Shown in pieces: positions 15,940 through 23,693 of a stretch of DNA of 36,426 nt. Every line of letters starts with the position of its first letter. The first letter of the stretch is position 1. The translations under genes were made by a program, and so were the position numbers. Source of the stretch: CAZKMM01 sp964592965 (lineage in GTDB: Bacteria > RBG-13-61-14 > DRUE01); the NCBI GenBank assembly GCA_964592965.1, contig CAZQJX010000008.1, forward strand, positions 1 to 36,426. The letters are read 5' to 3'. The notes below the pieces were generated by a model. The model was not told the origin of the DNA and searched no databases. It saw only the letters and a list, made by a program, of their open reading frames with translations.

Positions 15940-16465
15940 GATTATCGGCACAACTGTTCTGCTAGTGCGCAGAGACGGAAAGGTTGTTCTTGCCGGTGAT
16001 GGTCAGGTGACAGTGGGAAATCAAATTTTAAAACACAAAGCCCGCAAGGTGCGAAGGCTTTACCACGATAGGGTCATCACCGGCTTTGCAGGTGCAACTG
16101 CTGATGCTCTCACCCTTTATGAAAGATTTGAGCAAAAGCTAGAAACTCACGCCGGAAACCTCCGGCGTGCCGCGGTTGAGCTTGCCAAAGACTGGCGCAC
16201 TGATAAAATGCTCCGTCGGCTGGAAGCGCTGATGATTGTTGCCAACAAAGATGAGGCGTTTTTAATCTCCGGAAGTGGTGATGTGGTGGAGCCAGATGAA
16301 GGCGTGCTTGCCATTGGCTCAGGGGCATCTTACGCAGAAGCATCTGCCAAAGCCCTTTTGAGAAACACAAATCTTTCAGCAAGAGAAATTGCTGAGCAGG
16401 CAATGAAAATTGCCTCAGAAATGTGCATCTATACCAATCAAGAATTTGTTTTTGAGGAGCTGTGA
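15911..16465 (+). CDS. hslV: HslV, peptidase subunit of the HslUV protease
   Basis: Proteasome-like threonine peptidase that forms a double hexamer capped by HslU. It has 184 residues from the preferred ATG (186 from 15905). The mature protein should begin at Thr14 after Gly13 in KIIG/TTVLLVRRDG, so a 13-residue propeptide is predicted. In many bacteria only the initiator Met precedes this threonine. The downstream DGQVTVGN, KARKVRRLYHDRV, FAGATADALTL and GSGASYAEA segments are classic. The gene begins 29 bases before the recombinase stop, and its end overlaps hslU. A perfect GC-rich hairpin lies within the coding region. Confidence 0.94.
   Translation: MHTHGLKSPKIIGTTVLLVRRDGKVVLAGDGQVTVGNQILKHKARKVRRLYHDRVITGFAGATADALTLYERFEQKLETHAGNLRRAAVELAKDWRTDKMLRRLEALMIVANKDEAFLISGSGDVVEPDEGVLAIGSGASYAEASAKALLRNTNLSAREIAEQAMKIASEMCIYTNQEFVFEEL
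16148..16169 (+). other. Perfect 8-bp GC-rich hairpin inside hslV
   Basis: CACGCCGG (16148-16155), loop aaacct (16156-16161), CCGGCGTG (16162-16169). Seven of eight pairs are... six are G-C and two are A-T type or fewer, in an otherwise moderately AT-rich gene. It has no following T-run, so it is not an intrinsic terminator. It could be chance in a conserved coding stretch (THAGNLRRAA) or an mRNA structure affecting hslV or hslU expression. Confidence 0.6.
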
Positions 16466-17787
16466 TGAAGGACTTAACGCCAAAACAGATAGTAGAGGAG
16501 CTGGACAAATACATAATCGGTCAGGAAGAAGCCAAGCGGGCGGTAGCAATAGCTCTTCGCAACCGCTGGCGCAGGCGAATGGTGCCTGAGGAGCTAAGAG
16601 AGGAAATCACACCAAAAAACATAATTATGATTGGACCCACTGGAGTGGGCAAAACCGAGATTGCTCGCAGGCTTGCCAGGCTGGCAAATGCTCCTTTTAT
16701 CAAGGTAGAAGCGACCAAATATACTGAAGTGGGATATGTTGGTAGAGATGTGGAAAGTATGGTGCGAGACCTTGTGGAAGTTGCGGTCAAGATGGTTCAG
16801 GACGAGGAGAAAAAGCGGGTTGAAGAAAGGGCTCGCAGGGAAGCAGAAAGAAAAATCTTTGAACAGCTCCTCAGAAAAAGAGAAGAAATTATGCAAAGAT
16901 ATAACCTTGAGACTGACCGAGAGATTCTTATTTATCTTACCGAGGGCAAGCTGGACAATGAGGAGATAGAAATTGATGTCCCTTCCCGACCAGCAATGCC
17001 AGTTGCCCAGATAATCAGCCCACAGGGCGTGGAGGAGATGGGAATAAATCTGGGCGAGATGTTCCGAGGGCTTTTTCAGGGAGGAATGAAGAGGCGCAGA
17101 ATGAAAGTAAAAGAAGCCCGCCAGATTCTTGTTCAGGAAGAAGCGCAAAAAATGATTGATATGGAAAAAGTCACACAGGAGGCGCTCCAGCGGGCTCAGG
17201 AAGCTGGTATCATCTTTATTGATGAAATTGACAAAATCGCAGGAAGACACGCAGGAGCAGGTCCTGATGTTAGCAGAGAGGGCGTGCAGAGGGATATTCT
17301 TCCCATTGTTGAAGGCTCAACTGTTGTCACCAAATATGGAATGGTTCGCACCGACCATATTCTTTTTATCGCAGCTGGTGCCTTTACAATGACCAAGCCT
17401 TCGGATTTAATCCCAGAGCTTCAGGGAAGATTTCCCATTCGGGTGGAACTCAAGCCCCTGACAAGAGAGGATTTTGTCAAAATCTTAAAAGACCCAGAAA
17501 ACGCTCTTGTCAAACAGTATCAGGCGCTTTTGGCAACAGAGGAGATTCAGCTGGAGTTCCGTGATGATGCTCTTGAGGAAATTGCCCGCATAGCTGAAGA
17601 AATCAATCAGCGAACAGAGAATATCGGTGCCCGCAGGCTTCATACAGTAATGGAAAAGCTTTTAGAAGATATCTCTTTTGAGGCTCCTGAGATGGCAGGA
17701 GCAAAAGTGGTGATTGATGCTGAATATGTGCGTAAAAAACTCAGCCCCATTCTCAAAGACGAAGACCTGAGCAGATATATCCTTTAA
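16465..17787 (+). CDS. hslU: HslU, ATPase subunit of the HslUV protease
   Basis: AAA+ unfoldase that feeds substrates to HslV. It has 440 residues from the ATG at 16465, chosen because GAGGAG (16454-16459) is then five bases upstream; an in-frame GTG at 16462 is too close. The N-terminal LTPKQIVEELDKYIIGQ, Walker A GPTGVGKTEIARRL, pore motif KYTEVGYVGRDVE, Walker B GIIFIDEIDKIA and sensor region ELQGRFPIRVEL are present, with the charged, variable I domain between the Walker motifs. The protein ends LSRYIL, the C-terminal tail that docks into HslV and activates it. It is coupled to hslV. Confidence 0.96.
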   Translation: MKDLTPKQIVEELDKYIIGQEEAKRAVAIALRNRWRRRMVPEELREEITPKNIIMIGPTGVGKTEIARRLARLANAPFIKVEATKYTEVGYVGRDVESMVRDLVEVAVKMVQDEEKKRVEERARREAERKIFEQLLRKREEIMQRYNLETDREILIYLTEGKLDNEEIEIDVPSRPAMPVAQIISPQGVEEMGINLGEMFRGLFQGGMKRRRMKVKEARQILVQEEAQKMIDMEKVTQEALQRAQEAGIIFIDEIDKIAGRHAGAGPDVSREGVQRDILPIVEGSTVVTKYGMVRTDHILFIAAGAFTMTKPSDLIPELQGRFPIRVELKPLTREDFVKILKDPENALVKQYQALLATEEIQLEFRDDALEEIARIAEEINQRTENIGARRLHTVMEKLLEDISFEAPEMAGAKVVIDAEYVRKKLSPILKDEDLSRYIL

Positions 17788-17835
17788 TCCTCTCCAAAAA
17801 GAGCAGGCTTTTGCTTAAAAACTTTTTAGACTTTC

Positions 17836-17864
17836 TTGGCTAATCCCAGCAAATCTGGCATAAT
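17836..17864 (+). promoter_or_regulatory. Predicted promoter of the regulator-arg block
   Basis: TTGGCT (17836-17841) and CATAAT (17859-17864) are separated by 17 bases. It lies in the 88-bp gap after hslU, the longest break in the plus-strand series. The expected transcript start (about 17871) falls within the Shine-Dalgarno-like run AGGGGAGG (17869-17876), so the 5' leader would be only a few bases long. Confidence 0.45.
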
Positions 17865-17875
17865 TTTTAGGGGAG

Positions 17876-19402
17876 GTGGGGGAAATAAAAATTCTGGTTA
17901 TAGATGATGAGCTTTTTTATCGTGAATGGATAAGAGACTGCCTTGAACCCAAGGGGCATAAAATATATTCCGCAGGAACTGCCCGTGAGGGACTGGAGCT
18001 TGCCCGTAAGATAAACCCTGAAGTTGCTCTTGTTGATATTGTTCTTCCCGGGTCTATGGATGGCTTGGCTGTGCTTTTTAAATTAAAAAAAGAATTTCCA
18101 GACCTTCCTGTTATTATGCTCAGTGCCTATGATGAAAAAAAGCTCATTCTTTCTGCGCTCAAGCGAGGAGCGTTTGATTATTTAATCAAGCCCATATCAA
18201 AAACCGAGCTTGAGCATTCCATTAAAAAAGCCTATGAGCAGTTTCAGCTAATCAAAGACCAGCGTGCCAAGCTCAATAAGCTGGCTCAACTTGAGAGAGG
18301 CTCTAGCTGGCTTAAAGATTTTGCTCACGGAAGAATTGAATTTTCCCGGCTTTCAGGCGCCTATCAGCTTCTTCAGACAACAGTGGAGCTGGTAAGTCAG
18401 GTGCTTGATTGCGAGCGGGTGAGCGTGATGCTTCTTGACCCAAAAATGAACAGGCTTCGGGTGGTGGTAAGCAAGGGCTTGAGCCCCGCGCTTATTAAAA
18501 AGGAGACAAGGTCTCCGCAAAAAAGCCCCTCAGGATGGGTGCTTAAAAACAAAGTAGCGGTGCTGGTAAAAGATGTTTATTCTGATGAGCGCTTTCAAGC
18601 CTCTGAATATGCACCTCAATATAAAACCAACTCCTTTGTCATTGCTCCTTTACTTGTTGGCGGAGAGGTGGTAGGAACCATCAATGCCAATGATAAAAGT
18701 GATGGAAGCGCCTTTAATGAAGATGACTTAATTCTCCTTCAAACCTTTTCCCATCAGGTAGCGCTCACCCTTCAATATCTTCAAGCAATTGCCGAGCTGG
18801 AGCAGGAAAAAAAGCGATTGAGTATGATGGTGGAGCTGGAAAAAATCCTCCTTGAGGAGCGAGAACCCCGCCAGATGTTTAAAAAGATTTTAAAGAAATG
18901 CCAAGAGCTTCTTAAGGTAGTGAGCGCTTTTATTTATCTTATTGATGATGAGAACCGTTCCCAGCTTAATCTTTTTGTTGGCTGGGACGGTGCTCGTGAG
19001 GTAAAATTCTCTCATTCAATACCTTTGGGAAAAAGCGCTACAGGAAAAGTAGCCAAACAAGGAAAAAGCCTTCTTATCAACAATCTTGAGCAGGATAAAG
19101 ACTTTTTAGTGGAAATAGAATATCCTCAAAAAGTTGCTATTAAAAACTATCTTGCGGTTCCACTTTTTCTTGAAGATGAGGTTTGGGGAGTGCTCAGGGT
19201 TCTTAATAAAAAGACAGGTAATTTTCATAAAGACGACCAGAGCTTTCTTGAGGAATTAGCCCGCTCAGTGGGAATTGCCCTTCGCAATCTTGAACTTTGG
19301 AGAAAATTGGAGCAAAGTGTTGAAGAGGTAATAAAAACCAATCAGCTTTTGCGCAGAATTAACCAAGAGCTAGAAGCACTTAAAAAACGGAAGGTAAAAT
19401 GA
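17876..19402 (+). CDS. Response regulator with REC and two GAF domains, no output domain
   Basis: Cytoplasmic signalling protein, 508 residues. The receiver domain (about 4-122) has the acidic pair Asp10/Asp11, phospho-acceptor Asp54, Ser83 and Lys105, so phosphorylation is plausible. Two GAF-type domains follow (about 160-310 and 330-480), which usually bind small ligands or cofactors. The end is a Lys-rich coiled coil. I see no DNA-binding, histidine kinase, GGDEF, EAL or HD-GYP domain. No histidine kinase gene is nearby. The start is uncertain: the GTG at 17876 overlaps its own ribosome site, and no ATG lies near. The stop overlaps argB by 4 bases (ATGA), an unexpected coupling to arginine synthesis. 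Confidence 0.85.
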   Translation: MGEIKILVIDDELFYREWIRDCLEPKGHKIYSAGTAREGLELARKINPEVALVDIVLPGSMDGLAVLFKLKKEFPDLPVIMLSAYDEKKLILSALKRGAFDYLIKPISKTELEHSIKKAYEQFQLIKDQRAKLNKLAQLERGSSWLKDFAHGRIEFSRLSGAYQLLQTTVELVSQVLDCERVSVMLLDPKMNRLRVVVSKGLSPALIKKETRSPQKSPSGWVLKNKVAVLVKDVYSDERFQASEYAPQYKTNSFVIAPLLVGGEVVGTINANDKSDGSAFNEDDLILLQTFSHQVALTLQYLQAIAELEQEKKRLSMMVELEKILLEEREPRQMFKKILKKCQELLKVVSAFIYLIDDENRSQLNLFVGWDGAREVKFSHSIPLGKSATGKVAKQGKSLLINNLEQDKDFLVEIEYPQKVAIKNYLAVPLFLEDEVWGVLRVLNKKTGNFHKDDQSFLEELARSVGIALRNLELWRKLEQSVEEVIKTNQLLRRINQELEALKKRKVK

Positions 19403-20244
19403 CAGGCGAATTTGAAAGGGCAAAAATTCTAGCAGAGGCTCTGCCTTATATTCAGCGCTTTCGTGAAAAGATTATTGTGGTCAAAATAGGCGGAAGGATT
19501 TTTGAAAGTCCTTCCCTTTTAGATGAGCTTGCCAAAGATATTGTGCTTTTAAAAGCGGTTGGGATAGAGCCAGTTTTGGTTCACGGCGGTGGACCCCAGC
19601 TTGACCAGATGCTTGCTCGGCTCGGCATTAAAGCAGAAAAAATCAATGGTATGCGCGCAACCGATGCTCAGACAATGGAAGTGGTAGAGATGGTTTTAGC
19701 AGGAAAGCTCAACCGGGAGCTGGTGGTAAAAATCAATCTTGCTGGTGGAAAAGCAATTGGTCTCAGCGGTAAAGACGGAATGCTTTTAGTAGCCAAGCCC
19801 CACCCTGACCAGAAGCTAGGAGCTGTGGGAGAGGTAAAGAAAATAGATGCTGAGCTTATTATTCAGCTCTTAAAAAACGGTCTTATTCCAGTAATTGCAC
19901 CTATTGGAGTGGACGAGGAAGGAGATGTTTACAATATCAATGCAGATACTGCTTCAGGAGCCATTGCCGGAGCGCTTCGGGCAGAAAAGCTTATCCTTTT
20001 AACTGATGTTGAAGGTGTAAAGGACAAAAAAGGAAATCTCATAAGCTCCTTACACGCAGGACAGGCAAGCAAGATGATTAAAGAGGGAGAAATTTCTGGT
20101 GGAATGATTCCCAAAATTAATTGCTGTTTGGATGCGCTTCGCCGAGGAGTGAGCAAAGCACATATTATTGATGGCAGGGTGCCTCATTCATTGCTATTGG
20201 AAATTTTCACTGACCAAGGGCTGGGAACAGAAATTTATCTATAA
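19399..20244 (+). CDS. argB: Acetylglutamate kinase
   Basis: Phosphorylates N-acetylglutamate, the second step of arginine synthesis. It has 281 residues. The catalytic-lysine motif VVKIGG, HGGGPQLDQML, GKLNRELVVKIN, NINADTASGAIAGAL and the C-terminal GGMIPKINCCLDALRRGV are typical of the amino acid kinase fold. The N-terminal segment ERAKILAEALPYIQRFREK resembles the extra helix that interlaces dimers into a ring in arginine-inhibited enzymes, so feedback inhibition by arginine is likely. The ATG overlaps the response regulator's stop. Confidence 0.95.
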   Translation: MTGEFERAKILAEALPYIQRFREKIIVVKIGGRIFESPSLLDELAKDIVLLKAVGIEPVLVHGGGPQLDQMLARLGIKAEKINGMRATDAQTMEVVEMVLAGKLNRELVVKINLAGGKAIGLSGKDGMLLVAKPHPDQKLGAVGEVKKIDAELIIQLLKNGLIPVIAPIGVDEEGDVYNINADTASGAIAGALRAEKLILLTDVEGVKDKKGNLISSLHAGQASKMIKEGEISGGMIPKINCCLDALRRGVSKAHIIDGRVPHSLLLEIFTDQGLGTEIYL

Positions 20245-20288
20245 AAGACTAAAAGCTGATTTTAAAAATCTCTGGGATTATACAAGAA

Positions 20289-21485
20289 ATGCAAGATTTT
20301 AAACAAAGGGCTGAGCGGGTTTTAATTCCCACCTATCGCAGGTATCCGCTTATGCTGGTGCGGGGAGAGGGAATTCGTGTATGGGACAGCGAAGGAAGGG
20401 AATATTTTGATTTTATTGCTGGGCTTGCCTCAATTAATCTCGGTCATTGCCACCCTCGTGTGGTAGAGGCTGTAAAAAAGCAGGCAGAGGAGCTTTTTCA
20501 TATAACCAATCTTTTTTACATTCAGCCGCAAATAGAGCTGGCAGAGCTACTTACTGAGCACAGCGTTTTTGAGCAGGCTTTTTTCTGCAACTCTGGAACA
20601 GAGGCAAATGAAGCTGCCATCAAACTGGCAAGAAAATTCAGCCGAGAAAAAGGCAAAGGCGGATATGAGATAATCAGCTTTAAAAACTCCTTTCACGGAA
20701 GAACCTATGGGAGCTTGAGCGCAACTGGTCAGGAAAAGTTCTGGAAGGGTTTTGAGCCTCTGCTTGATGGATTTAAGTTTGTGGAATTTAACAATCTAAA
20801 AGCTGTGGAGCAGGCAATTACCAAAAACACCTGCGCGGTTATTATTGAGGTTGTTCAGGGAGAGGGCGGAGTAAATCCTGCTCAAAAGGATTTTCTCGTA
20901 GGGCTGAGAAAACTCTGCGATGAGCATAACCTGCTCCTTATTTTTGATGAAGTCCAGACAGCTATGGGCAGGCTGGGAAAGCTCTTCGGCTATCAGTGGG
21001 CAGGGGTTGAGCCAGATATTATCACGCTGGCAAAGGCTCTTGGAAACGGTGTGCCAATCGGAGCTATGCTCACCCGCAAAGAAATTGCTCAGGTATTTAC
21101 TCCTGGAACCCATGCTTCTACATTTGGCGGAAATCCTCTCTCCTGCTCTGCAGGAAAAGCCACTTTAAAAACCATTATTGAAGAAAGGCTTTATGAGAAC
21201 GCAGAAAATCTCGGCAGGTATTTTTTAGAAGAGCTTAAAAAGCTAAAATCCCTTCATCCTTCTATTGAGCAGGTTCGAGGAGTAGGATTAATGGTGGCAA
21301 TTCAGCTTAAAATTAAAAATGCTTCAAGAGTGGTGGATGCTCTTCGTGAAAGGGGCTTCCTTGTCAATCTTACTCAGGAAAAGGTTTTGAGATTTCTCCC
21401 GCCTCTTATTGTCAAAAAACAGGAGATTGACCTTTTAATTGAAAATCTTGACCAAGTCCTAAAAGATTTTGATAAGGAGGTTTGA
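20289..21485 (+). CDS. argD: Acetylornithine aminotransferase
   Basis: PLP-dependent class III aminotransferase that makes N-acetylornithine from the semialdehyde. It has 398 residues. FCNSGTEANEAAIKLAR, the Asp-containing LLIFDEVQTAMGR and the PLP-lysine segment ITLAKALGNGVPIGAML are all present, as is THASTFGGNPLSCSA. In arginine context the ArgD role is favoured over GABA or ornithine aminotransferase; such enzymes often also serve lysine synthesis (DapC). It begins 44 bases after argB with no strong ribosome site, and it ends overlapping argF. Confidence 0.93.
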   Translation: MQDFKQRAERVLIPTYRRYPLMLVRGEGIRVWDSEGREYFDFIAGLASINLGHCHPRVVEAVKKQAEELFHITNLFYIQPQIELAELLTEHSVFEQAFFCNSGTEANEAAIKLARKFSREKGKGGYEIISFKNSFHGRTYGSLSATGQEKFWKGFEPLLDGFKFVEFNNLKAVEQAITKNTCAVIIEVVQGEGGVNPAQKDFLVGLRKLCDEHNLLLIFDEVQTAMGRLGKLFGYQWAGVEPDIITLAKALGNGVPIGAMLTRKEIAQVFTPGTHASTFGGNPLSCSAGKATLKTIIEERLYENAENLGRYFLEELKKLKSLHPSIEQVRGVGLMVAIQLKIKNASRVVDALRERGFLVNLTQEKVLRFLPPLIVKKQEIDLLIENLDQVLKDFDKEV

Positions 21486-21493
21486 AAAGCAAA

Positions 21494-22417
21494 ATGACAA
21501 GGCATCTTTTAAGTATTCTTGACCTTGATGCTGACCAGTTATTTGCCCTTATTGCCCGCAGTGCTGAATTAAAAGAAAGCCAAAAAGAGGGGAAAATATA
21601 TCAACCCCTTTTGGGAAAGAGCATAGGAATGATTTTTGAAAAACGCTCCACCCGCACCCGAGTGAGCTTTGAAGTGGGTATATATCAGCTGGGTGGGCAG
21701 GCGATTTATTTAAGTCCAGACCAGATGCAACTCAGCAGAGGAGAGCCCTTAAAAGACACTGCCCGTGTGCTCAGCAGGTATCTTGATTGTATTATTGTCC
21801 GAGGAAATCGCCACGAGGATTTAGAGGAGCTAGCACGCTGGGCAGGAGTGCCTGTAATCAATGCCTTAACAGACCGCTACCACCCTTGCCAAATCATCTC
21901 TGACCTGTTCACTCTTCAAGAAGCAGGGATTGAGCTGGAAAAAATGAAGCTGGCTTTTGTCGGCGACCCAAACAATGTTTTTAATTCTTGGCTCAATGCC
22001 TGTGCCCTGATTGGATTTGAGCTCAGGCTGGCTTCCCCTTCTGGATATGAGCCCAATCCAGAGGTGATAAAAAAAGCAAAGGAGAAGGGAAAACTCAATT
22101 TTAAGCATTCGTATGAACTACTTTCCGCAGTAAAAGGCGTGGATGTCATCTACACAGATGTCTGGGTAAGTATGGGCGAAGAAGCGCAGGCAGAGGAGAA
22201 AAAGCAGGCTTTTAAGGGCTATCAGGTCAATCGCCAGCTGATTGATGCGGTCGGAAAGGATGTGCTGGTTCTGCATTGCCTGCCAGCTCATCGGGGTGAA
22301 GAAATCAGCGAGGAGATTTTAGAAAGCTACGCGGAGCTGATTTTTGAGCAGGCAGAAAACCGACTTCACAGCCAAAAAGCCATTTTAGAATTCCTCCTTG
22401 CCGGAGAAATAAAATGA
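21494..22417 (+). CDS. argF: Ornithine carbamoyltransferase
   Basis: Forms citrulline from ornithine and carbamoyl phosphate. It has 307 residues from the ATG at 21494 (MTRHLLSILDLDADQ), the usual family start. A TTG at 21482 overlapping the argD stop is in frame but only one base from the GGAGG at 21476-21480; the ATG is 13 bases away, so spacing is poor for both. The carbamoyl-phosphate motif RSTRTRVSFEVG, the HPCQIISDLFTL loop and the ornithine/catalytic HCLPAHRGEEIS are intact. argC, argJ, argG and argH are not in the window. Confidence 0.95.
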   Translation: MTRHLLSILDLDADQLFALIARSAELKESQKEGKIYQPLLGKSIGMIFEKRSTRTRVSFEVGIYQLGGQAIYLSPDQMQLSRGEPLKDTARVLSRYLDCIIVRGNRHEDLEELARWAGVPVINALTDRYHPCQIISDLFTLQEAGIELEKMKLAFVGDPNNVFNSWLNACALIGFELRLASPSGYEPNPEVIKKAKEKGKLNFKHSYELLSAVKGVDVIYTDVWVSMGEEAQAEEKKQAFKGYQVNRQLIDAVGKDVLVLHCLPAHRGEEISEEILESYAELIFEQAENRLHSQKAILEFLLAGEIK

Positions 22418-23679
22418 GCGAGCAGGGAAAGAATCTTCAAATTTCTGAAGAAGCTATCCCTCTTCTTTGTGAATCTGTGGACATTACCAAGCTGGATATA
22501 ACCCCAGAGGAAGGGTTTATTCTTTCACAAATAGATGGTCAGGTTCGCATCAGGCATTTAATCATTATGACTGGCTTAGGAAAGGATGCAACCATTGAGC
22601 TTATCAGGAAGCTTGTTGAAAAAGGAGCCATCACCCTTCACAAGCCCAGAGAAGAAAAACCCAAAAAAGAAGAAAAAAAAGAAAAACCCGCTGTTTTAAT
22701 TGACCCGGAAAAAATCCCTAAAGGAGATGCTTTTAAAGATTATGTTCAAGAGCTTGTAAAGATTCTTCCTCAAATAGATTATTTTCACCTGCTGGGCGTG
22801 GGCAGAGATGCCTCCCGTGCGGAGATAAAAAAAGCCTATTTTAAGCTTTCAAAAATCTTTCACCCTGATAGATACTACCGCAAGGTTGAGCCTGAATTTA
22901 GGCGCCAACTCCAAGAAGTGTTCAAGCAAATAAACACCGCCTATCAGGTTCTTCTTGACCCAAAAAGAAAAGAAGAATATTTAAGCCAGCTTAAAGAAAA
23001 AGGTATTGAAGAGGCAGGCAAAGAGCTCAAGCTTGAGGTGGCAAGAAAAGTCTATTCAGGACCCAAGCTGAAACTGGGCTTAAGAGAAAGTAAAGAAAAG
23101 AAAAAAGCAGAAAAACTGAAAAAATTAACTGAAAAAATCAAAAGCACGCCTATGTATGCTCAGATTCAAAAGGCTGAGCGGTTGTATCAGCTTGCGCTGG
23201 AAGATATAAGAAGAAAAAACTTTAAATCCGCCCGCACCAATCTTAAGCTAGCCATTCAGCTTGACCCTTTGGGCGGAAAAAGGTATCAAAAGGAGCTGGA
23301 AAAAATTGACCAGCTGGAAAAGCAGGCAGAGGCAGAGACTTTATACGAGCAGGCAAGTTCTGCTGAGAAGGCAGGAGAGTATCAAATTGCATACAAGAAA
23401 TATTCCGAAGCTTTAAAAATTTCCCCAGATAATCCGAAAATTCTTTTGGGTTTAGCCAGATGTATGATAATATACTCAAAAAACTATGAAAAAGCTCGGG
23501 CATTAATCTTGCAAGTAATGGAACTTGATGAAAAAAAGCCTGAATATTATTATCTATTAGGGCTGGTTTATAAAGGTTTAGGGCAAATTCGAGCAGCTGA
23601 GGTCCAGTTTCAGAAAGCGCTGGAGCTGGACCCAAAGTATAAGCAAGCCCAGAAAGAGCTAAAATCTTTGAGGAAATAG
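22414..23679 (+). CDS. J-domain protein with N-terminal helical domain and TPR repeats
   Basis: Probable Hsp70 co-chaperone, 421 residues. Residues about 15-77 form a small predicted helical or winged-helix domain (LDITPEEGFILSQIDGQ...). A Lys/Glu-rich linker (78-92) leads to the J domain (about 122-190) with the essential His150-Pro151-Asp152 that stimulates Hsp70 ATPase. The C-terminal half (about 245-420) has TPR-like helical pairs, ending with YYYLLGLVYKGLGQIRAAE. There is no Gly/Phe region and no zinc domain, so it is a class III J protein rather than the general DnaJ. It overlaps argF by 4 bases and lies 14 bases before dnaK, which strongly suggests it partners that DnaK. Confidence 0.88.
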   Translation: MSEQGKNLQISEEAIPLLCESVDITKLDITPEEGFILSQIDGQVRIRHLIIMTGLGKDATIELIRKLVEKGAITLHKPREEKPKKEEKKEKPAVLIDPEKIPKGDAFKDYVQELVKILPQIDYFHLLGVGRDASRAEIKKAYFKLSKIFHPDRYYRKVEPEFRRQLQEVFKQINTAYQVLLDPKRKEEYLSQLKEKGIEEAGKELKLEVARKVYSGPKLKLGLRESKEKKKAEKLKKLTEKIKSTPMYAQIQKAERLYQLALEDIRRKNFKSARTNLKLAIQLDPLGGKRYQKELEKIDQLEKQAEAETLYEQASSAEKAGEYQIAYKKYSEALKISPDNPKILLGLARCMIIYSKNYEKARALILQVMELDEKKPEYYYLLGLVYKGLGQIRAAEVQFQKALELDPKYKQAQKELKSLRK

Positions 23680-23693
23680 CCAAGGGGGCGAAA

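Noticed and set aside
16594..17250. Long open frame on the minus strand opposite hslU
   Set aside because: It is antisense to a highly conserved gene, with low-complexity Phe/His/Ser-rich composition typical of shadow frames.
17788..17835. Hairpin AGCA/TGCT after hslU as an intrinsic terminator
   Set aside because: The stem is only about four to five pairs with an interrupted T-run, too weak to call.
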